Source: Gammaproteobacteria bacterium (GTDB taxonomy: Bacteria > Pseudomonadota > Gammaproteobacteria > Pseudomonadales > Oleiphilaceae). From it: a stretch of 6,290 bases of DNA. Under the pieces are notes generated by a model, which worked only from the letters and a program-made list of their open reading frames with translations, was not told the DNA's origin and did not search any database. Positions 1 to 5,256 of this stretch are shown in pieces. The DNA lies in contig RFIV01000235.1 in the NCBI GenBank assembly GCA_003695085.1, forward strand, positions 1 through 6,290, given 5' to 3'. Made by a program: the position numbers and the translations under genes. The number at the start of each line of letters is the position of its first letter. Within the stretch, counting starts at the first letter, position 1.

Positions 1-2462
1 ATTTCTTCGGGTGTGCCGGTTTCGAGCACGGCGTGCAGCTTTTCGGCCAGGGCCGGCAGAGGGTAGCGGGCACGCACGTTCAGGAGGCTGACCCCCTTGG
101 AGCGTTCGTTCAGATCAAAGAAGTCCCGCGCATCGTCGTTGAAGCGGCGGATCAGCAGGTTGGCATCGAGGACGATCAGGGCCTTTTGCAGGGAATCCAG
201 AATATTGCGCAGATCCTCGTTGGCCTGGGTCAGCGCATCGTTGGTCTGGCGGAGTTCGTCGTTGAGCGTGGTGAGCTCCTCGTTGGCGGCCTGAAGCTCC
301 TCGTTGGCCGCTTCAAGCTCAGCGTTGCTGGCGAGCAGTTCTTCACCGGTGGCCTGCGCCTCTTCATTGAGGGCCTTGAGCTCCTCGTTGGAGGTTTCCA
401 GTTCCTCGATGACCGTCTGCATCCGGTCTCGGGTCAGTGCCAGTTCTTCTTCCAGTTCACGGATGTGCTCGCGCACGGCCGGGTCATCCGGAGCCGCAGG
501 CCGCGTAGGCGGCAGGGCGTCGGTGACGGGCTCGAAAACCACCAGGACCACGTCCTCCGCCTGGGTCTTCAGGGTTTCGGGTTGGCGAATGACCAGCCGG
601 AAGCGCCGTTCCCCCTCTGGCATCTTCAGGGTTACGGTATTCCCCCGGTAGGTGGCATCCCGTCGTGTGACGACGTGAACGCCGGCACGCAGCTCGGCGC
701 GGAAATCCGGCAGGATGAGCCTGAACAGATCCAGCTCGGCCCGGCCCCGGGGCAGGCGAACAAAGGGGGAGCAGTCACCGAAGATGTGCAGAATGGCGCC
801 CGCGGTGTTCATGAGGATGGCCGGCGGCACATAATCGTCCGTCAGGATGTCATGCCCCAGAGATTCCAGTGGATCGGTCTCCTGTACAACGTTGGCGTTG
901 GCGCGTGTGGTGTCCTGCAGCGGGGACGGCAGCCGGAAGCTGCTGTGTGGTCGCGTCTGAACGCCCTCGCGCTTGTGATAAATACGGTGCGGTCTGTCCA
1001 ACTCCACCCAAAGGCGACTGTTTTCATGTGCGGATTCGGACAGGCCCAGCCAGAGGATGCCGCGACTGTTCAGGGCATAGTGGAACGTTTCCAGCAAGGT
1101 TTCCTGCAGTTCGGGACGGAAATAGATCATCAGGTTGCGGCAGCTGATCAGATCCAGACGCAGGAACGGGGGATCCTGAAGCACATCGTGGCGTGAGAAG
1201 AGCACCCGTTTTCGCAAGCGCTCATTGACGCGGTACAGGCCTTCATCGGGATAAAAATATGTGTCAACCAGCTCGTGGCTCAGTTCCCGGACAGCCAGCT
1301 CGGGATAGCGCCCCAGACGCGCGGTCTTGAGAGCCTCCTCGTTGACGTCCGTGGCAAAGATGCGGATATCGTGGCGGTGCGCCTCGTCGCCGAGAATCTC
1401 CTCGACAAGGATGGCGAGGCTGTAGGCTTCTTCCCCCGTGGCGCAGGCCGGCACCCAGATGCGGATGTCGCTGCCAGGCGGTTTCTTCAGCAGCTGAGCA
1501 CGCAGGATGGGCTTGAGCGCCGCCCAGGCATGAGTGTCACGAAAGAAGTCGGTCACACAGATCAGAAAGCCGGTTGCCAGGGCGTTGAGCTCGTCCGGGT
1601 GTGCATCAATCCAGGTCCAGTAGTCCTGCAGTGTGGTGAATCCCTTGGCGGTCATGCGCCGGGCTAGCTGGCGCTCGAGCGTGGCGGGTTTGTAGGCGGA
1701 AAAGTCGATACCGGTCTGGCGCGCAATCCGGCGGATTAGGCGGGGGAGACTGATGTCGTCATCGGTGCTGCCCAGGTCGACGACGGCCTTGTGATTATGT
1801 TGGATGAGGGCCTGAATGTGCCGGGCAATGGCTTCCGGTGGCAGGGTGCAGTCTGCGCCTCCGTCACGGATGGCTGACTGGGGCATGCTGATGTATTTGG
1901 CCGTATCCAGCGCCTGGGCGATGGTCACGCCACCGGCTTCCCGGATCGTCTTGACACCCAGAGTGCCGTCCGTTCCCGTCCCGGACAGGATGACGCCGAT
2001 GGCGTGCTCTCCAAAGGCTTCGGCAAGGCTGGTGAGCAGGATGTCCACGGAAGGTTTTGCGCCGAGCGGTTTTTGGGGCTTGCGTATGCGGATCTTGCCA
2101 CCTTCGACGACGATATCCTTGCCGGCCGGTGCCACATAGATCATGTCCGGCTGCAGAGGGGTGTTATGCTTGGCCAGGACAACCGGCATGCGGGCATTGC
2201 GGGCCAGCAGATCGGTGAGCAGGCTCTTGTGGTCAGGAGCCATGTGCTGGGCAATGATGTAGCAGGCCCGTCCATTGGGCTGAAGGGCGTTGACCAGCGG
2301 GCGCAGGGCATCCAGTCCACCGGCGGACGCCCCGATGCCCACCACATGTCTTGGGCCGGCCTCGGTTTGGCGGCTGTCGGCGTTGCCGGACGATTCGGAT
2401 GTGCGGCCTTCTGGTTCTTCGGTCGGGCTTGCGTGTGTCACGGATCTGGGGTCCCTGGACAT
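1..2462 (-). CDS. CheB-CheR-coiled coil-PAS fusion protein (3' end outside the window)
   Basis: This is an uninterrupted frame of 820 codons, cut by the left edge. Residues 1-38 are a hydrophilic, probably disordered leader. Residues about 39-225 are a CheB methylesterase domain with the expected catalytic triad: Ser46 in GIGASAGG, His73 in AQHM and Asp165 in SGTGTDG. Residues about 237-500 are CheR: an N-terminal part with YKPATLERQLARRM (257-270) and FFRD (306-309), then the SAM-binding fold with WVPACATGEEAYSLA (336-350), FATDVNEEAL (369-378) and DLISCRNLMIYF (437-448). Residues about 662-756 form a long coiled coil, and a PAS-like domain starts near 755. In this family CheR methylates chemoreceptor glutamates with SAM and CheB removes the methyl groups. 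There is no receiver domain before CheB, so classical CheA control is unlikely. A kinase or further PAS domains may follow outside the window. An in-frame TGA lies 14 codons before ATG 2462. That ATG has no clear ribosome site; GTG at 2441 has AGGGA ten bases upstream and is a possible alternative start. Confidence 0.94.
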   Translation of the reverse strand, partial: MSRDPRSVTHASPTEEPEGRTSESSGNADSRQTEAGPRHVVGIGASAGGLDALRPLVNALQPNGRACYIIAQHMAPDHKSLLTDLLARNARMPVVLAKHNTPLQPDMIYVAPAGKDIVVEGGKIRIRKPQKPLGAKPSVDILLTSLAEAFGEHAIGVILSGTGTDGTLGVKTIREAGGVTIAQALDTAKYISMPQSAIRDGGADCTLPPEAIARHIQALIQHNHKAVVDLGSTDDDISLPRLIRRIARQTGIDFSAYKPATLERQLARRMTAKGFTTLQDYWTWIDAHPDELNALATGFLICVTDFFRDTHAWAALKPILRAQLLKKPPGSDIRIWVPACATGEEAYSLAILVEEILGDEAHRHDIRIFATDVNEEALKTARLGRYPELAVRELSHELVDTYFYPDEGLYRVNERLRKRVLFSRHDVLQDPPFLRLDLISCRNLMIYFRPELQETLLETFHYALNSRGILWLGLSESAHENSRLWVELDRPHRIYHKREGVQTRPHSSFRLPSPLQDTTRANANVVQETDPLESLGHDILTDDYVPPAILMNTAGAILHIFGDCSPFVRLPRGRAELDLFRLILPDFRAELRAGVHVVTRRDATYRGNTVTLKMPEGERRFRLVIRQPETLKTQAEDVVLVVFEPVTDALPPTRPAAPDDPAVREHIRELEEELALTRDRMQTVIEELETSNEELKALNEEAQATGEELLASNAELEAANEELQAANEELTTLNDELRQTNDALTQANEDLRNILDSLQKALIVLDANLLIRRFNDDARDFFDLNERSKGVSLLNVRARYPLPALAEKLHAVLETGTPEE
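211..420 (-). repeat. In-register 21-nt units encoding coiled-coil heptads
   Basis: Ten consecutive 21-base units begin at plus-strand positions 211, 232, 253, 274, 295, 316, 337, 358, 379 and 400. Several share an AGCTCCTCGTTGG-like core; the copies at 274 and 295 match over 14 bases. On the coding strand each unit gives seven residues of the type EELxxxN (for example ELQAANE), covering about residues 682-751. This is the helical linker usual between CheR and PAS domains in this family, so the DNA repeat reflects protein heptads rather than a mobile or regulatory element. Flanking sequence to about 477 continues the helix with less regular units. Confidence 0.85.
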
Positions 2463-2579
2463 GTCGTCGCGCTGTACTCTGGCAAACGGTGTTTTCCTGA
2501 ATGTCAGCGTAGTGGATGATGCCGGACTCGTCCAGACATGCCGGTGAATGAACAGGCGTCATGCCTGCAGAGGGGGCAC

Positions 2580-2616
2580 AAAAAAGCAGGGTCGGATGGG
2601 GACTCCGGAACCCTGC
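2580..2616 (-). terminator. Rho-independent terminator of the gap-pyk operon
   Basis: Read on the minus strand, GCAGGGT (2616-2610) pairs perfectly with ACCCTGC (2592-2586). An inner CGGA/TCCG stem follows a two-base bulge, the loop is seven bases, and a run of six T (2585-2580) comes straight after. It starts 48 bases past the pyk stop codon. It should end gap-pyk transcription before the chemotaxis fusion gene, so that gene probably has its own promoter between here and 2463. I could not identify that promoter. Confidence 0.85.
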
Positions 2617-2620
2617 GAAA

Positions 2621-2635
2621 CTCACGGTAAGTGAG
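2621..2635. other. Small hairpin between the pyk stop and its terminator
   Basis: CTCAC (2621-2625) and GTGAG (2631-2635) form a five-base inverted repeat around a five-base loop. It lies in the 3' untranslated part of the pyk message, just before the intrinsic terminator. It has no T-run of its own, so it is not a second terminator. It may help stabilise the 3' end or have no role. Confidence 0.35.
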
Positions 2636-2664
2636 AGAGTGTGAAGAGGAGAAGCTTGCCTGAA

Positions 2665-4101
2665 TTACATGACCTTGATGATCTTCATGGTATTGGTGCC
2701 GCCTTCGGCGTGACTGTAGTCGCCCTTGGTCACGGCTACGAGATCGCCGATCGCCAGCACGTTGCGGGCTTTCAGCGCTTCGATGGCGCGTACAATGACG
2801 GTGTCGTTGTCATCGTTGCCCATGTCGAACGGAATGCTGTAAACGCCGCGATAAAGGGACGTGCGACACTGGGTGCGAAAATGCCGGGAGAAGGCAAAGA
2901 TCGGCACTGAGGATTTGATGCGCGAGGCCAGCAGCGGCGTGGCACCGCTTTCCGTCAGGCAGATGACAGCCTTGACCCCCTTGAGGTGGTTGGCCGCATA
3001 CATGACGGACAGGGCGATGGTTTCCTCAATCCCCTCGATGCCTTCATGAATCCGGTGCCTGGACTGGTGCATGGAGGGGTGCTTTTCCGAACCCTCACAA
3101 ATGCGCGCCATGGCCTGGACGGCTTCCACCGGATAATCGCCCACCGCCGACTCGGCGCTCAGCATCACGGCATCCGTATAGTCGAACACCGCGTTCGCCA
3201 CGTCCGAGACCTCTGCCCGGGTCGGCATGGGGTTGTGAATCATGGATTCCATCATCTGGGTGGCCGTGATCACCGGGCGGTTGAGAGTACGGGTGCGCGA
3301 GATGATGTGTTTTTGTACCACCACCAGCTCGGCATCCCCGATCTCCACGGCCAGGTCGCCCCGGGCGACCATCACGCCATCCGATGCCCGGATGACGTCA
3401 TCCAGCTCACTTGGGTTCTGAACCAGTTCGGCACGCTCGATCTTGGCAATGATGTGCGCATCGCTGCCGGCCTTGCGTGCCAGATCGCGCGCCACTTTCA
3501 GATCATTGGCGCAGCGTACGAAGGACACGGCAATGAAATCGGCGCCCATGCGCGCAGCCGTACCGATATCCTCGATATCCTTGTCGGTCAGAGCTGCGGC
3601 AGAGAGCCCGCCGCCCTTGCGGTTCAGGCCCTTGTTGTTGGACAGGACGCCGCCCACGATCACCTTGCAGATGATCTGCATGCCGGCCACCTGTTCCACT
3701 TCCAACTCGATCCGGCCATCATCCAGCAGCAGAACATCACCCGCCTTCACATCCCGCGTGAGCTGTTCGTAGTCGATGCCGACGCCATCCACGTCGCCGG
3801 CGTTCTTGTCCATCCCGGCATCGAGCACAAAACGCTGGCCGCGCTGCAGGATGACCTTGTTGTCGGCAAAGCGGGCAATACGCAGTTTCGGACCCTGAAG
3901 ATCCGCCAGTACCGCCACGCTCTTGCCCAGTTTGGCCGAGATTTCCCGGACCTGTCTGACCCGGTTGATGTGCTCTTCGGCACTGCCGTGCGAGAAGTTG
4001 ACGCGAACGACGTCAACACCGGCGGCAATGATGGATTCCAGGGCCTCGGGACTGCTTGTGGCAGGCCCGAGTGTGGCGACAATCTTGGTTCTGCGCAGCA
4101 T
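2665..4101 (-). CDS. pykA: Pyruvate kinase, PykA type
   Basis: The gene encodes 478 residues, full length for the family (E. coli PykA has 480). The enzyme transfers phosphate from phosphoenolpyruvate to ADP, giving pyruvate and ATP in the cytoplasm. The start LRRTKIVATLGPAT is the canonical opening. Active-site residues visible are Arg33, Asn35 and Ser37 in RVNFSHGS, Asp67 in DLQGPKLR, Lys220 and Glu222 in AKIERAE, Asp249 in VARGDLAVE, and Thr281 in TATQMMESM. The A domain is residues 1-67 and about 170-345, the B lid about 68-167, and the C-terminal regulatory domain about 346-478. Similarity to E. coli PykA is strong along the whole length, including LSNNKG and AANHLKGV. It follows gap by nine bases, with the SD sequence GAGG at the gap stop codon, so the two are cotranscribed and probably translationally coupled. 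No pgk lies between them. Allosteric behaviour cannot be read from the sequence. Confidence 0.98.
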   Translation of the reverse strand: MLRRTKIVATLGPATSSPEALESIIAAGVDVVRVNFSHGSAEEHINRVRQVREISAKLGKSVAVLADLQGPKLRIARFADNKVILQRGQRFVLDAGMDKNAGDVDGVGIDYEQLTRDVKAGDVLLLDDGRIELEVEQVAGMQIICKVIVGGVLSNNKGLNRKGGGLSAAALTDKDIEDIGTAARMGADFIAVSFVRCANDLKVARDLARKAGSDAHIIAKIERAELVQNPSELDDVIRASDGVMVARGDLAVEIGDAELVVVQKHIISRTRTLNRPVITATQMMESMIHNPMPTRAEVSDVANAVFDYTDAVMLSAESAVGDYPVEAVQAMARICEGSEKHPSMHQSRHRIHEGIEGIEETIALSVMYAANHLKGVKAVICLTESGATPLLASRIKSSVPIFAFSRHFRTQCRTSLYRGVYSIPFDMGNDDNDTVIVRAIEALKARNVLAIGDLVAVTKGDYSHAEGGTNTMKIIKVM

Positions 4102-4105
4102 GGGG

Positions 4106-4111
4106 ACCTCT
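4106..4111 (-). promoter_or_regulatory. Ribosome binding site of pyk, touching the gap stop codon
   Basis: On the minus strand AGAGGT lies four bases before the pyk ATG, and its first base is the last base of the gap TAA stop. This supports the chosen start at 4101 and suggests that ribosomes finishing gap can reinitiate on pyk. Confidence 0.75.
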
Positions 4112-5112
4112 TATTTGGCGTTCATCAGCGCCAGAGTATTGTCCAGCATCCGGTTGGAGAAGCCCCACTCGTTGTCGTACCAGGCCATGACCTTGACATG
4201 ACGCCCCTTGACCTTGGTCTGGTTGGCGTCAAAGGTGGAGGACACAGAGCTGTGGTTGAAGTCGACGGATACCAGCTTTTCGTCATTGTAGGCCAGGACC
4301 GGAGATTGCTCCGCTGCCTTGCGCAGGATTTCGTTGACCTCCTCCACGCTCGTTTCGCGGCTGGCCACAAAGCTCAGGTCCACCAGAGAGACGTTGATGG
4401 TCGGCACCCGGACGGCCATGCCATCGAGCTTGCCGTTCAGCTCCGGGATCACCAGGCCGATGGCGGCAGCGGCACCGGTCTTGGTCGGAATCATGGACTG
4501 GGTCGCAGACCGGGCGCGGTACAGGTCGCTGTGATAGACATCCGTCAGCACCTGATCATTGGTATAGCTGTGAATGGTGGTCATCAGGCCGGATTCGATG
4601 CCCAGGGCATCATGCAGCGGCTTGACCACGGGAGCCAGGCAGTTGGTGGTGCAGGAAGCGTTGGAAATGATCTGATGTTCCGGTTTCAGGACACTGTCAT
4701 TGACGCCGTAAACAACTGTTGCGTCCACATCCTGACCCGGGGCAGAGACGATCACTTTCTTCGCGCCGGCCTTGAGGTGTGCACCTGCCGTTTCGCGGGA
4801 TCTGAACAAGCCGGTGCACTCGTAGACCACATCGACATTAAGCGCTTCCCAGGGCAGTTCGGCCGGGTTGCGGATCGCGGTGACGGCGATACGGTCTCCG
4901 TTGACGGTGATGGATTCCGCGTCATGGCTGACCTCGGCATTGAAGCGCCCGTGGACCGTGTCATACTTGAGCAGATGTGCGTTGGTTTTGGCGTCACCCA
5001 GATCGTTGATGGCCACCACCTGAATACGATCACGGTAGTTGTTTTCATACAGCGCGCGCAGCACGTTGCGACCGATACGCCCGAAACCGTTGATGGCTAC
5101 TTTGATTGTCAT
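4111..5112 (-). CDS. gap: Glyceraldehyde-3-phosphate dehydrogenase, type I
   Basis: The gene encodes 333 residues, normal for the family. The enzyme oxidatively phosphorylates glyceraldehyde-3-phosphate to 1,3-bisphosphoglycerate, reducing NAD(P)+. The Rossmann nucleotide motif GFGRIG is at 9-14. Asp37 in AINDLGD ends the second strand and favours NAD over NADP. The catalytic cysteine is Cys154 in SNASCTTNC, with His181 in TIHSYTND as the general base. AVRVPTINVSLVDL and the C-terminal WYDNEWGFSNRM are family signatures. The N-terminal half (INDLGD, HLLKYDTVHGRF) also resembles erythrose-4-phosphate dehydrogenase (Epd). The YTNDQVLTD segment and the rest fit ordinary proteobacterial Gap better, so Gap is preferred. 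It is the first gene of the gap-pyk unit and is divergent from edd. That suggests a role in processing triose phosphate from the Entner-Doudoroff route, although gluconeogenic use is also possible. Confidence 0.97.
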   Translation of the reverse strand: MTIKVAINGFGRIGRNVLRALYENNYRDRIQVVAINDLGDAKTNAHLLKYDTVHGRFNAEVSHDAESITVNGDRIAVTAIRNPAELPWEALNVDVVYECTGLFRSRETAGAHLKAGAKKVIVSAPGQDVDATVVYGVNDSVLKPEHQIISNASCTTNCLAPVVKPLHDALGIESGLMTTIHSYTNDQVLTDVYHSDLYRARSATQSMIPTKTGAAAAIGLVIPELNGKLDGMAVRVPTINVSLVDLSFVASRETSVEEVNEILRKAAEQSPVLAYNDEKLVSVDFNHSSVSSTFDANQTKVKGRHVKVMAWYDNEWGFSNRMLDNTLALMNAK

Positions 5113-5119
5113 GGCTCCA

Positions 5120-5123
5120 CTCC
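5120..5123 (-). promoter_or_regulatory. Ribosome binding site of gap
   Basis: GGAG on the minus strand lies seven bases before the gap ATG. A second GGAG (5118-5115) is too close to the start to be the main site. This fixes the start at 5112, which also gives the standard MTIKVAINGFGRIGR N-terminus. Confidence 0.75.
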
Positions 5124-5138
5124 ACGCTTGTTTTTGGG

Positions 5139-5155
5139 TTGTAGTAATAATACCA
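5139..5155. promoter_or_regulatory. Imperfect palindrome over the gap -10, possible HexR-like operator
   Basis: The sequence TTGTAGTAATAATACCA is an imperfect inverted repeat centred on 5147, with GTA..TAC and TA..TA pairs and an outer T/A pair. It resembles the TTGT...ACAA type operators bound by HexR, the KDPG-responsive repressor of edd and gap in pseudomonads. It is not an exact match to TTGT-N7/8-ACAA, since the right side reads ACCAA. It overlaps the proposed gap -10, where bound repressor would block transcription. No hexR gene is in the window. Confidence 0.3.
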
Positions 5156-5176
5156 ACATAAATTGCTCAAAATCCA
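5147..5176 (-). promoter_or_regulatory. Candidate sigma-70 promoter of gap-pyk
   Basis: On the minus strand TATTAT (5152-5147) matches the -10 consensus at five of six bases. TGGATT (5176-5171), 18 bases upstream, is a weak -35 with three of six. Transcription would start near 5140, giving a leader of about 28 bases. The strip is AT-rich, unlike the surrounding coding DNA. The assignment rests on motif fit alone. Confidence 0.4.
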
Positions 5177-5185
5177 GACTTGTAC

Positions 5186-5199
5186 GTGATTTGGATCAA
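5186..5199. promoter_or_regulatory. FNR/Anr-like box in the edd-gap intergenic region
   Basis: GTGAT-TTGG-ATCAA matches the FNR-family consensus TTGAT-N4-ATCAA at nine of ten defined bases. Its centre lies between 5192 and 5193. If edd uses the TAGCAT -10 at 5221-5226 with a start near 5234, the box is centred at about -41.5, the classical position for class II activation. A CRP-type protein could also recognise a related sequence. The candidate rests on motif and spacing only. Confidence 0.45.
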
Positions 5200-5200
5200 T

Positions 5201-5216
5201 TAATTTTGTAAAATTA
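5201..5216. promoter_or_regulatory. Perfect 7-base inverted repeat upstream of edd
   Basis: TAATTTT (5201-5207) and AAAATTA (5210-5216) are perfect inverted repeats around a GT spacer. The repeat covers TAAAAT (5209-5214), itself a five-of-six match to a -10 hexamer. It could be an operator over an edd promoter, or simply the AT-rich core of the control region. It lies 40 bases before the edd start. Confidence 0.4.
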
Positions 5217-5220
5217 CGGC

Positions 5221-5226
5221 TAGCAT
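5221..5226 (+). promoter_or_regulatory. Candidate -10 element of edd
   Basis: TAGCAT matches the -10 consensus at four of six bases and has no good -35 at normal spacing, as is typical of activator-dependent promoters. It is proposed because it sets the FNR-like box at about -41.5. TAAAAT at 5209-5214 is the better hexamer by itself and is an equally open alternative. Confidence 0.3.
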
Positions 5227-5246
5227 TGTGATGAACAGATAAAAAT

Positions 5247-5250
5247 GAGG
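5247..5250 (+). promoter_or_regulatory. Ribosome binding site that decides the edd start
   Basis: GAGG lies six bases before ATG 5257. The upstream in-frame ATG at 5245 overlaps this site and has no Shine-Dalgarno sequence of its own, so 5257 is the better start. Confidence 0.75.
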
Positions 5251-5256
5251 CCCCAG

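Noticed and set aside
33..1196. A 387-codon open frame on the plus strand opposite the CheR-PAS part
   Set aside because: The repeated LLVGG/LxFF pattern is the antisense reading of the coiled-coil heptads. The minus strand carries the recognisable protein through the same region without a stop.
2553..2567. CAGGC/GCCTG inverted repeat in the leader of the chemotaxis fusion gene
   Set aside because: Five-base arms without a T-run are common in GC-rich DNA. Not enough for a terminator or operator call.
2463..2579. Promoter of the chemotaxis fusion gene
   Set aside because: No hexamer pair with acceptable spacing, and no sigma-28 or sigma-54 type motif was found, so none is annotated, although a promoter is expected here.
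2986..5211. A 741-codon open frame on the plus strand opposite pyk and gap
   Set aside because: It is antisense to two genes with full catalytic motifs, its translation is rich in His, Asp, Gln and Val with no recognisable motif, and it lacks a credible ribosome site. It is open because of the codon bias of the real genes.
5227..5242. TGTGA half-site before edd as a CRP site
   Set aside because: The second half at the required spacing reads GATAA and does not match TCACA.
5245..5256. Earlier in-frame ATG for edd, adding four residues
   Set aside because: It has no Shine-Dalgarno sequence and overlaps the one that serves ATG 5257. The E. coli protein aligns from 5257.
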